Part shown: piece by piece, positions 1 to 7,165 of the stretch
Layout of the letters: every line of letters starts with the position of its first letter
Position numbering within the stretch: the stretch's first letter is position 1
Assembly: GCA_945870505.1 (NCBI GenBank)
Contig: CAMBSN010000001.1
Span: 68,795 to 107,335, forward strand
Source: Candidatus Kuenenia stuttgartensis
Lineage (GTDB): Bacteria > Planctomycetota > Planctomycetia > Pirellulales > UBA1268
Reading direction: 5' to 3'
DNA length: 38,541 nucleotides
Notes under the pieces: model-generated
What the model was told of the DNA's origin: nothing
What the model saw: the letters and a program-made list of their open reading frames with translations, nothing else
The model's database searches: none
Program-made: the position numbers and the translations under genes

Positions 1-340
1 CCGCTGCCGGCCGTTTCGGTCGCTGGTCGGCCACTGCGGCCTGCGGCTCCCGATCCGTTCCCTCGGCGATTTTGACGGCAGCGGCCGGCTTGGCGGCGGC
101 CGGTTCGGCGGCGGCTTTGCGGGTGGCTGGCCGGGCCTCAGTCTGGGTGGCGGCACGAATCTTCAGGCGACTCTTCTTCGCCTGTCGCGCCGTGGCAGCC
201 ACAGCACGCTCGCGGGCTGCAGGCCGCGATGACCGCCGAGGACGCACGACAACAGTGCCCACCGATAGGCCCACCGACGACACGCCACTGCGTGTCCCCG
301 ACGCGGGCCGCCTTCTCGGGAAACGATCCACCCGATGCAT
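1..340 (-). CDS. Partial Lys/Ala/Pro-rich basic protein, N-terminal 113 codons only
   Basis: An open frame runs leftwards from an ATG at 340 to the window edge with no stop, so the C-terminus is missing. The start is supported by a good AGGAGG ribosome binding site (complement of 345-350), four bases upstream. The visible product begins MHRVDRFPRRRPASG, is very Arg-rich, and then passes into an Ala/Lys/Pro-rich stretch (for example KAAAEPAAAKPAAA) of low complexity, like a disordered linker or a nucleic-acid-binding tail. It lies on the same strand as, and 51 bases downstream of, the BshC-like gene, so it may be the last gene of that operon. I recognise no domain and assign no function. Frames on the other strand here are also open, so this call rests mainly on the ribosome binding site and the composition. 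Confidence 0.5.
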   Translation of the reverse strand, partial: MHRVDRFPRRRPASGTRSGVSSVGLSVGTVVVRPRRSSRPAARERAVAATARQAKKSRLKIRAATQTEARPATRKAAAEPAAAKPAAAVKIAEGTDREPQAAVADQRPKRPAA

Positions 341-391
341 GATGCCTCCTTTCCCTGGAGCCGCATTCAAACCAGTCCGTTGGCGAACAAT

Positions 392-2062
392 CTATGCGGG
401 CCCTGCACCGTTTTCCAGTAGCAGGAAGCTTTTCACTTCGTTTTCCGGGAAAAAACACCAAGGAACTTCTCGCGATCTCAGGACAGTGCGCGCCTTCGCG
501 GCAGCGGCGCACCCTGTCATGCCCGCCTCCGCCGCCAGCCGTTCTCCCTCGAGCCGCGCAGCGAGCCGCTCGTTGATCGCGCGGATCTCTTGGCACCTCC
601 GCCGCGCCAGCGTGACGGTGGGATGCGTCTCGATCCAGCGGTGCTTGGCGGCGAGTTGTTCGCGGACGCTCTCGGGCTGCGACGCATGCGGCTCAAGGTG
701 CCGCTCGGGGTGGTAGCGAAGGTCGCGGAGCGTGGCCCGGGCCGCCAGCAGGGCTGCGGCTGGGTCGTCGGTCTCGAGCGTGGGAAAGGCCGCGGCGAGC
801 GGCAGACGGAGCGTGCCCGACACCACGGCATGCCGTGGTGGGTCGGAGCCGACCAACCGCCGAACCACGTCGTCGGTGATCGTGTCATAGGCAGCGCCCC
901 CGATGCCGTGCACGAAGACGTCGGCCACCAGCAGCCGCGAGACGAGCGTGGTCACGATCGCCCGCGGACGGAGGCGGATCGCATGCTCCTCCATTCGCGA
1001 TAGGGCATCGACCCACTTCGACGGCGAGGTGTCGAGGCCGATCGGCAGTTCGATGCGGAGCGTCTCCATGTCCGACAGCGCCAGGATTCCGGGCGTTGAC
1101 GTGTTGGCGAACACGCGGCGGCGGCGGGGATCCTCCCGCGACCACATCCACCAGGGCACTTCGATCCACTCGCCTGCCGAGTCGTGTCGCACGGCGAGGT
1201 CGGGCATCGGCCGGCCCTGACCGCGGACCCGCCGCGCCCGGCGGTAGTCGGCGAGCGACTCGTTGTAGGCCGCGTGCAGCTGCCGCGCGTGGGCCAGGAG
1301 CCAGCCCACAAAGACCATCACCGTCGGCAGTCGCATCATCTCGCTCACCGGCAGTTCGAGCGTCTCCATGCCGAACCGTTCCTCCAGCATGTGCCGAGCC
1401 TGCGCGATGCCGAGGCCGAGCCGGTGGCTGGCCTTCGCCCGCTCCACCACCAGCGGCCACCATGGGCGAAGGATCGGTCGCGGCACCAGCGGTGCGAGCA
1501 GCCGGCAGGCGCGGTCGCCGAACGATGTGAAGCACTCCGCGTCGATCACGGGCCGCTCCTCCCACGCCGCCTCGACGGTGAAGGAGTCGAAGGGCACTTC
1601 TTCCGTGTGGGCTGACTCGGGCGTGCCCACCGGCACCGCTGCAGTCGCCCGACCACAGCGATCAGTATCGACCACCAGGTTCAGCGCCGTGCCGCCGACC
1701 TGCCGGGTGTAGGCGTCGATCGCGGCATTCTTGAGCCAGACGCCAGGATGGAAGAGTTCGGGCTGATGGCCGCCCATGATGATCGGCCGGGCGATCCAGT
1801 CGGCCACGTCCGCGGGCCGGTCAACGTGACGATAGTGGCCGGTGTATTCCGCGGCCACCATCAGCACCTCGCGGCGGGTGGCGGCCACCAACTCCCAGAG
1901 CCGCATGTCGCCGATCCGCACATCGAGGGCCGCGCGGATGAGCCGGTTGTTGTCGACGAGGGCCTCAATGGAGCCGACCCCCGGGCCGGGAACGACCGGC
2001 GGGTCGACAAGTCGGGCACCCGAAGGCTCGGGAGCGGAATAGCGGCGCGGAGGCATGGCCAT
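392..2062 (-). CDS. BshC-like protein of unknown function (556 aa)
   Basis: This is a long soluble protein with no signal peptide or membrane segment. The stretch GGHQPELFHPGVWLKNAAID near residue 100, followed by LNLVVDTD, recalls the GQQ-G-LF-GP-LYT-K region and the following hydrophobic strand with acidic end in BshC, the putative cysteine ligase of bacillithiol synthesis. A later segment, VFVHGIGGAAYDTITDDVV, could correspond to the family's second glycine-rich active-site loop. The C-terminal 120 residues are helical and charged. The resemblance is remote, and I see no bshA or bshB here, so bacillithiol synthesis is not claimed. The start ATG at 2062 lacks a clear ribosome binding site; a second ATG at 2056 is possible. 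It begins 12 bases after the glycosyltransferase stop, which implies co-transcription. Confidence 0.75.
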   Translation of the reverse strand: MAMPPRRYSAPEPSGARLVDPPVVPGPGVGSIEALVDNNRLIRAALDVRIGDMRLWELVAATRREVLMVAAEYTGHYRHVDRPADVADWIARPIIMGGHQPELFHPGVWLKNAAIDAYTRQVGGTALNLVVDTDRCGRATAAVPVGTPESAHTEEVPFDSFTVEAAWEERPVIDAECFTSFGDRACRLLAPLVPRPILRPWWPLVVERAKASHRLGLGIAQARHMLEERFGMETLELPVSEMMRLPTVMVFVGWLLAHARQLHAAYNESLADYRRARRVRGQGRPMPDLAVRHDSAGEWIEVPWWMWSREDPRRRRVFANTSTPGILALSDMETLRIELPIGLDTSPSKWVDALSRMEEHAIRLRPRAIVTTLVSRLLVADVFVHGIGGAAYDTITDDVVRRLVGSDPPRHAVVSGTLRLPLAAAFPTLETDDPAAALLAARATLRDLRYHPERHLEPHASQPESVREQLAAKHRWIETHPTVTLARRRCQEIRAINERLAARLEGERLAAEAGMTGCAAAAKARTVLRSREVPWCFFPENEVKSFLLLENGAGPA

Positions 2063-2074
2063 GGGCGGATCGCG

Positions 2075-2824
2075 TCACGCCGAGGCGTCGTGGCCTCCAG
2101 CCGCAGCGGCGACGGCCGCCTCAGCCCGATCGAGAACGCGGCGGTAGTAGGCCAGACGGGTCGCCGCATCGTCCAGAGCGCCTCCAAAACTCCTCGCCAG
2201 GTCGAGGTAGACCAGCGGCACCGGCAGTTCCACGATGTCCAGACTCGCCGCTGCCGCCTGCACCCAGACCTCCAGCGGCATCGCGTAGCCGGTTTCCGTC
2301 ACGCTGAGGCATTCGAGAGCCCGCCGGGAGTAGGCCTTGAACCCGCAGAAGGCATCGGTGATCGCGAGGCCGAGCCGCTCGTTGATCTCCGCGGTGACCT
2401 CCTCGTTGATCCGCCGCCGGGCCGCGGGGGGCAGGCTGTCGCCGGCAAACCGCCTGAGGTAGCGGCTACCGCTGACGATGTCGGCCGGCGTGGCAGGGTC
2501 GGTCGCCGCAGCCACGAACTCGGGAATCAGTTGCGGCTGGTGCTGGCCGTCGCAGTCGATCGTGACGAGACCGTCCCACCGGCCGGCGAGCGTCTCGCGG
2601 AAGGCGGTGGCCAGCGCCGCGCCGTAGCCAGCGTTGACGGCATGCCGCACCACGAGAACGTCGCCGCGACGGGCCACGCGGGCGGCGAGGATGTCGGACG
2701 TGCCGTCGGTCGAGCCATCGTCCACGACGAGCACATCGGCGGTGTGCTTGAGGACCTCGTCGAGCACGCCCTCGACATGGGCTGCCTCGTTGAACACCGG
2801 CAGTGCGGTCAGAAAACGTGCCAT
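2075..2824 (-). CDS. Family 2 glycosyltransferase, DPM1/polyprenyl-phosphate type (249 aa)
   Basis: A GT-A fold glycosyltransferase. The N-terminus MARFLTALPVFNEA is the usual first strand, DDGSTDGT (35-42) is the nucleotide-binding loop, and DCDGQH (90-95) supplies the metal-binding acidic motif; a conserved ITDAFCGFKAYSR segment follows. These match enzymes that move a sugar from a nucleotide donor to a polyprenyl phosphate, although no C-terminal membrane helices are present, so it is probably peripheral to the membrane. The acceptor cannot be told from sequence. The frame stays open upstream to 3064, but that would overlap the NIF3-like gene by over 100 bases, and homology begins at the ATG at 2824, which is chosen. 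It lies between the NIF3-like and BshC-like genes on the same strand. Confidence 0.88.
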   Translation of the reverse strand: MARFLTALPVFNEAAHVEGVLDEVLKHTADVLVVDDGSTDGTSDILAARVARRGDVLVVRHAVNAGYGAALATAFRETLAGRWDGLVTIDCDGQHQPQLIPEFVAAATDPATPADIVSGSRYLRRFAGDSLPPAARRRINEEVTAEINERLGLAITDAFCGFKAYSRRALECLSVTETGYAMPLEVWVQAAAASLDIVELPVPLVYLDLARSFGGALDDAATRLAYYRRVLDRAEAAVAAAAGGHDASA

Positions 2825-2951
2825 GCCACCCACAAGGGTTAGAGAAGGTCGCCGGAATGCCAGCAGACGCGTCCATAAGTATTGGCGCGCGACAGCCGCC
2901 GGGCAACGCGCCGGTATGGACCGGTTCCACGGCCCTTTCGGCCGCCCGCCG

Positions 2952-3740
2952 TCACAACCAACCCAGCGGATCCCGTTCGTCGCGGCTGGCCCAGCAGGCA
3001 AGGCCAGCCACGGCCGCGGCGAGCCGCTCCGCGAGCACATCCATCGAAAACCGTTCGCTCGCATGATGACCCACGGCCACCACCGCCATACCTGCCGCCT
3101 CGGCCTCGGTCGCCTCGTGGAGCTTTATCTCGCCGGTGAAGAGCGTGTCGCATCCACCCCGGGCCACCTGCTCGACGCAGTCGCCCCCTGATCCGCAGAC
3201 AATCCCCACGCGGCCGGCCGGCCGGAGGAGGTCGCCGGCGATCTGCACATGCTTCACGCCTAGGGCTGCACTCGCCCGCGCGGCAAGGTCGGCCACGCTG
3301 CACCCCTCATCGGCCATGCCGGCGCGGCCGAACCCCACGAGCGGCAACTCGGCGTCGGGCTCGATCGGTGCCACGCTGGCAAGCCCGAGCAGGCGGGCGA
3401 GTTGATCGTTGATGCCGCCGGCCGCTGAGTCCCACGCCGTGTGACTGCTCCAGATTCCCGCCCCCGCGCCGATCAGATCCAAGAGCACGCGACCCGGCCC
3501 GGTGGCCGGCGTGATTCGCGGGACGGGCCGGAACGGCAACGGGTGGTGTGAGACAACCAGATCGGCCCGCTCGCGGACGGCCTCGGCCGCGACCTGCGGG
3601 GTGAGCGTCAGGCAGGTCATCACGCGCGCGATCGTGTCACGCCGCGGTGCCACGAGCAAGCCGACTGAGTCCCACGAGGCCGCCAGCCGCAGTGGGGCAA
3701 GGTGTTCCAGGGCGGCAGTGACGATGTCGAGCGTCGGCAT
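2952..3740 (-). CDS. NIF3 / DUF34 family dinuclear metal protein (262 aa)
   Basis: The family signatures are present in order: WDSVGLLV near residue 23, SHHPL (64-68), HTAWDSAAGGIND (from 100), GEIKLHEA, and GHHASERFSMDVL (from 224). The paired histidines and the glutamates in these motifs form the two-metal site of NIF3/YbgI-type proteins, which form hexameric rings. Members are often annotated as GTP cyclohydrolase I type 2, but the true substrate of most is unsettled, so only the family is claimed. The length of 262 residues is normal for the short form without the inserted PII-like domain. The start ATG at 3740 is 25 bases from the divergent isomerase-like gene. It heads the leftward gene group. 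Confidence 0.9.
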   Translation of the reverse strand: MPTLDIVTAALEHLAPLRLAASWDSVGLLVAPRRDTIARVMTCLTLTPQVAAEAVRERADLVVSHHPLPFRPVPRITPATGPGRVLLDLIGAGAGIWSSHTAWDSAAGGINDQLARLLGLASVAPIEPDAELPLVGFGRAGMADEGCSVADLAARASAALGVKHVQIAGDLLRPAGRVGIVCGSGGDCVEQVARGGCDTLFTGEIKLHEATEAEAAGMAVVAVGHHASERFSMDVLAERLAAAVAGLACWASRDERDPLGWL

Positions 3741-3765
3741 GGGGGAAGGATACTACTATGCACCC

Positions 3766-4548
3766 ATGGACACATCTCGTATTTCAGTGCCTGCGGCGAT
3801 GCTCGCCAAGGACCTCCGCCAGGCGCTCCGCCTGGCCCATGACCTCGGCGTGCACGGCGTGGAACTCGACGCGCGGCACGGGCTCGATCCCGCGCAGGTC
3901 ACGCAGACCGGCCTGCGACAGATTCGCAAGTGGCTCGGCGACGAAGGCGTCGTGATCTCGGCGATTTCCTTTCGCACCCGCGGCGGCTACGCCGATCCCG
4001 ATCGGCTCGAGGGGCGGATCGCCGCCACGAAGGCCGCGCTCAAACTCGCCCATGACCTCGGGGCCGGGCTCGTGCTCAATCACATCGGCGACATTCCCAC
4101 CGAGCAGGCCGGGCCCCGGTGGCAACTGCTCGTCGATGTGCTCACCGATCTGGCGAACTTCGGCGAGCATGTCGGTGCCACGCTCTGCGCGGAAGCGGGC
4201 CGTGCCGCACCGGCCGATCTCGCCCGCCTGATCGCCGCGCTGCCCGAAGGGGGGCTCGTCTGCGACCTCGTCACCGGGGCGCTGGTGGTTCACGGCCACG
4301 ATCCTGCCGCCGCGGTTGAGGCCCTCGGCCACCGCGTCGCGAGCGTGCATGCCACCGATGCGGTGGCTGGGGCGTTCGCGGGGCGTGGACGGGCCGTGGT
4401 GCTCGGCACCGGCCAGGTCGATTTCCCGGCCGTGTTCGCGGCGCTCGAGGAGCGCGGCTACCGGGGCTGGATCGGCATCGAGCCCGTCGATGAACGAAAT
4501 GCCCGCGACGAACTGGCTGATACGATTACTCACCTCGCGGCACTGTAG
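3766..4548 (+). CDS. Sugar phosphate isomerase/epimerase-like TIM-barrel protein (260 aa)
   Basis: The product has the xylose-isomerase-like TIM-barrel pattern: an N-terminal strand-helix with HDLGVHGVELDAR, a central LVLNHIGD strand, LCAEAG, a late SVHATDA and finally WIGIEPVDE. The acidic residues in the CAEAG and IEPVDE strands lie where the metal ligands of this superfamily are found. The substrate cannot be predicted. ATG 3766 is used because the recognisable barrel begins just after it; an in-frame ATG at 3739 would overlap the start codon of the divergent NIF3-like gene and is less likely. Only 25 bases separate the two divergent starts, so their promoters must overlap each other or the opposite gene. 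There is no membrane segment or signal peptide. Confidence 0.85.
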   Translation: MDTSRISVPAAMLAKDLRQALRLAHDLGVHGVELDARHGLDPAQVTQTGLRQIRKWLGDEGVVISAISFRTRGGYADPDRLEGRIAATKAALKLAHDLGAGLVLNHIGDIPTEQAGPRWQLLVDVLTDLANFGEHVGATLCAEAGRAAPADLARLIAALPEGGLVCDLVTGALVVHGHDPAAAVEALGHRVASVHATDAVAGAFAGRGRAVVLGTGQVDFPAVFAALEERGYRGWIGIEPVDERNARDELADTITHLAAL

Positions 4549-4565
4549 CCGTCCGTGCCCAATGT

Positions 4566-4594
4566 TTGACCCAACGGCAGAGAGAACCTAGTCT
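4566..4594 (+). promoter_or_regulatory. Candidate sigma70-type promoter for the Cys-rich secreted protein gene
   Basis: TTGACC (4566-4571, five of six to the -35 consensus), a 17-base spacer, then TAGTCT (4589-4594, a weak -10). Transcription would begin at about 4600-4602, almost on the ATG at 4603, and no ribosome binding site lies in between, so the mRNA could be leaderless or nearly so. This is a prediction from sequence alone. Confidence 0.35.
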
Positions 4595-4602
4595 CTATTT
4601 TT

Positions 4603-5247
4603 ATGGCACGCGGCAGTTTCACTTCGCGGGCGGTCACTTGGCTCATGCTCGCCGCTTATGTGGCCATCGTCTCGGGACTGCCGCTTCCCATCGCCGGCTC
4701 GCCACCTGTGGCCGGCTCTCCTGCCGCCAAGCGGCTCGCCGACAAGGATCGCTCGCGGCCATTCCCCTGCATGGACAAGCCGTGTGGCTGTGCGACCGCC
4801 GAGCAGTGCTTTTCCAGTTGCTGCTGCAACTCGCCGGCCGAACTCTTGGCCTGGGCTGAGATCAACGGCCTCGACCCAGCCACGCTCTTCGCGCTCCAGC
4901 GACGAGTCGCCGCCACCGCCCCGGAGGCACCGGCAGCGGCGTGCTGCAGCTCGTCGGCCGCAGAAGCGCCCTCGTGCTGCGCGACCACGGAATCCGCCCC
5001 GGCTCACCAGCCGGCGCCCGCCGATGAAGGCGACTCCGCTCCCTTGCCGTCACGGATGATCTCGCTGAAGGCGATGCTCGCCTGCGGTGGCGTCCTTACC
5101 GGCTGGACCGCAGCGGTGACATCTCTTCCGCCACCCACCGTCCTGCGCTGCGAGCCGTGCATGCGGCTCGTGGGCGTGCTTTCCATCACCGACGAGTTCG
5201 GCCACTCGGTCGATCCGCTCCGCGACTCGCCGCCTCCTCGGGCCTGA
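4603..5247 (+). CDS. Cys-rich secreted planctomycete-type protein (214 aa)
   Basis: An N-terminal signal peptide (hydrophobic stretch WLMLAAYVAIVSGLPLPIAG, about residues 13-32) precedes a cysteine cluster PFPCMDKPCGC, then EQCFSSCCC, at about residues 54-74. This is followed by a helical AELLAWAEINGLDP segment, two Cys-Cys pairs (ACC, SCC), and a C-terminal LRCEPC. I recall the motif (F-P-C, C-G-C, E-Q-C, C-C-C, then a helix) from uncharacterised planctomycete and some gammaproteobacterial proteins; no function is known to me. The cysteines suggest metal binding or disulfide crosslinking outside the cytoplasm. The gene sits 137 bases before a PEP-CTERM gene on the same strand. The ATG has no ribosome binding site. 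The C-terminus is Pro-rich. Confidence 0.8.
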   Translation: MARGSFTSRAVTWLMLAAYVAIVSGLPLPIAGSPPVAGSPAAKRLADKDRSRPFPCMDKPCGCATAEQCFSSCCCNSPAELLAWAEINGLDPATLFALQRRVAATAPEAPAAACCSSSAAEAPSCCATTESAPAHQPAPADEGDSAPLPSRMISLKAMLACGGVLTGWTAAVTSLPPPTVLRCEPCMRLVGVLSITDEFGHSVDPLRDSPPPRA

Positions 5248-5292
5248 ACGCCCCCTTTCCTTTCGTCGTTCAGGTCGCTTCCCCGGGCTGGT

Positions 5293-5308
5293 GCAAACGC
5301 GCGTTTGC
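5293..5308. promoter_or_regulatory. Perfect 16-bp palindrome upstream of the PEP-CTERM gene
   Basis: GCAAACGCGCGTTTGC is a perfect palindrome in the 137-base gap between the Cys-rich gene and the PEP-CTERM gene, about 77 bases before the latter's ATG. It could be an operator for a dimeric regulator. It is unlikely to be a terminator because no T-run follows. Confidence 0.3.
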
Positions 5309-5384
5309 CACCCGACGGTAGCTCATCCCTCCCGGCTGGGCCTTCGCGTGCCCTTGGCCGGGGTCAATACCCAAGGAGTTTTCC

Positions 5385-6350
5385 ATGCGCTTGGTGTTTC
5401 GTTTCCGTTCCCTGCCCGCCGCCGTGGCGGCATGCCTGTTCGTTCCCGCCGCCGCAGCCGTCTCGTTTGGCCACGGCGTGGAGTACCAGCTCACCTTCGA
5501 TCCCGTGGGGGGCAAGATCCAGACGCGGCAGATCGTCTCCACAGATACGCGTCCAGTGACGCTCACCGCCCTCACGCGGATCTACGTGATGCCCTTTGAG
5601 GTCGCCGACGGCACGACGCCGCCGCTCCACCCGGCGGCTCAAGCGGCCTGGTACAGCAAGCCCGACATCACCGAATACCCGTCGGGCAACGGCCTCTGCT
5701 ATCAGTGGGACGCGACGTCGCCCACCGGCGGCCAGCTCGCGGGCACGAACTGGTCGTGGAAGGATTCCTCGTCGCTGCCCAATCTTGCGGGCACGGTGTT
5801 CACCTACCGGTTCACCGACCGCGTGCTCAAGTGGGATGGCTCACAGTTCACGGCGGCGGCGGCGGGAGCGACGCAACTCCAGGCCTTTCGCGGCGATGCC
5901 ACCACGGTGCCAACCGTGCTGGTGACGACCGCCAGCGGGTCATCGCTCGCCTATTCGGCGGTCAGTGCGGTGACGCAGAGCACAAACCCTCACTCAAACG
6001 CGGGCTTCCGGCTCCTGGGTGACGGCACAAGTTTCGCCCCGTCCGCCGCGGGCGTCGGTACCGACGGCATCTACCTGCAGGGCATGCAGGTGACGACGAC
6101 CGCCACGACGGCGGGCGGCTTGGCCGTGGGGGCGTCGGACCCGGCCTACATGGTGTTCTACAAGGACACGTCGTTCGCCGATGCCTACGCCGTGGCAGCG
6201 GCGTTCGCGACGTCGCAGAGCATTCCGCTGAACCAGATCCAATCGGTGCCGGAACCGACGACGCTGGCCCTGGTTGGCAGCGGCACGATCGTCGCCGCGG
6301 CCGCGGGCCTGCGGCGCTGGATGCGCCACAGGATTATCTCGCAGTCATGA
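5385..6350 (+). CDS. PEP-CTERM surface protein with His-Gly mature N-terminus (321 aa)
   Basis: The protein has a signal peptide ([19 protein letters not shown]) and a C-terminal sorting tail: VPEPTT, a hydrophobic helix ([16 protein letters not shown]) and a basic end (RRWMRHR). These are the PEP-CTERM features recognised by exosortase, which would leave the protein at the surface or in the extracellular matrix; no exosortase is in this window. The region after the signal begins [16 protein letters not shown], which parallels HGDPFVIDYTAATNQL in the protein two genes downstream, so both share an N-terminal domain. The middle is Thr/Ser/Ala-rich with aromatic beta-strand patterns. A strong AAGGAG ribosome binding site precedes the ATG. 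The stop overlaps the next start by ATGA, so the pseudopilin is translationally coupled. Confidence 0.85.
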   Translation: MRLVFRFRSLPAAVAACLFVPAAAAVSFGHGVEYQLTFDPVGGKIQTRQIVSTDTRPVTLTALTRIYVMPFEVADGTTPPLHPAAQAAWYSKPDITEYPSGNGLCYQWDATSPTGGQLAGTNWSWKDSSSLPNLAGTVFTYRFTDRVLKWDGSQFTAAAAGATQLQAFRGDATTVPTVLVTTASGSSLAYSAVSAVTQSTNPHSNAGFRLLGDGTSFAPSAAGVGTDGIYLQGMQVTTTATTAGGLAVGASDPAYMVFYKDTSFADAYAVAAAFATSQSIPLNQIQSVPEPTTLALVGSGTIVAAAAGLRRWMRHRIISQS

Positions 6351-7117
6351 AGACCCGCGGATTTACTCTCGTCGAGCTCCTCGTCGTGATCGCGATCATC
6401 GCGACGCTCGTGGGGCTCCTGCTGCCGGCGGTGCAGTCATCCCGTGAGGCTGGCCGGCGGACGCAGTGCGCGAGCAACCTCCGACAGGTGGGCCTTGGCT
6501 GGTTCGGCCACGCCGAGGCCCACCGCGGCAGGTTTCCCCGCACCGACCACGAGAAAGACGCCCGGGGTCGCTCGCAGTCGTGGATCTTCACGATGGCGCC
6601 GTGGATCGAGAGCTGCGACGCGATCCGCATCTGCCCCTCCGACAGCCGCGCCGAGGAACGGCGAGTAGCGCTCGCGACGAGCTACCTGCTCAACTCCTTC
6701 GTCTCGATGGCGATCCCCAACGCCGTCGACCGAATGTCGAAGCTCACCGCGTCGTCGCGGACGCTCGTCACGTTCGAGATCTCGCCGCGGATGGCACCGA
6801 AGGCCGCCAACGACCACGCCCATCCCAACGACTGGTTCTCCGCCGGCAACATCGCCCAGGAAAAACGCTATCCGGGCTGGATCTGGTATGCGTCGCAAGG
6901 CGAGGCCAACTTTGGCGACTGTGCGGTGCCCGCCGCGAGTGGCGGCACGGCCCGCACCGACCGACTGCACGTCGGCCAGGCGAACTATGTCTTCGCCGAT
7001 GGCCACGTGGAGACGATTTCTGCAACCTCCATCGCCGACTGGGTCGCCGCAGCCGTCGCCGCACCCGATCAGCCCACGTTCGCCATGCCCGACGCCATGC
7101 CCCGCGACCGCCGCTGA
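6347..7117 (+). CDS. DUF1559-type pseudopilin with H-x9-DG C-terminal motif (256 aa)
   Basis: The N-terminus [30 protein letters not shown] is a classic type IV prepilin signal: cleavage before Phe by prepilin peptidase, Glu at +5, then the hydrophobic assembly helix. The following [20 protein letters not shown] segment and the late [15 protein letters not shown], in which His is separated from Asp-Gly by nine residues, mark the large planctomycete DUF1559 family. Such proteins are thought to be secretion or surface pseudopilins; the function of most is unknown. It is somewhat shorter than many members, which exceed 300 residues. It overlaps the preceding PEP-CTERM gene by four bases, so it is made in step with it and may help its export or surface assembly (inference). 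Confidence 0.9.
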   Translation: MKTRGFTLVELLVVIAIIATLVGLLLPAVQSSREAGRRTQCASNLRQVGLGWFGHAEAHRGRFPRTDHEKDARGRSQSWIFTMAPWIESCDAIRICPSDSRAEERRVALATSYLLNSFVSMAIPNAVDRMSKLTASSRTLVTFEISPRMAPKAANDHAHPNDWFSAGNIAQEKRYPGWIWYASQGEANFGDCAVPAASGGTARTDRLHVGQANYVFADGHVETISATSIADWVAAAVAAPDQPTFAMPDAMPRDRR

Positions 7118-7165
7118 GTTGCCTCCCGCACGACACGAAACCGTCATCTTCATCGAGAATCTCCC

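Noticed and set aside
72-716. Long open frame on the plus strand at the left end
   Set aside because: Its composition is Arg/Ser/Ala-rich and low in structure, it overlaps the BshC-like gene antisense, and it has no ribosome binding site; it is a GC-rich shadow.
1748-2842. 364-codon open frame on the plus strand
   Set aside because: It is antisense to the BshC-like and glycosyltransferase genes, which have clear family motifs; the product is His/Gly/Arg-rich and recognised by no family.
3739-4548. Alternative isomerase start at ATG 3739
   Set aside because: It would overlap the divergent gene's start codon and add residues (MGEGYYYAP) with no family support.
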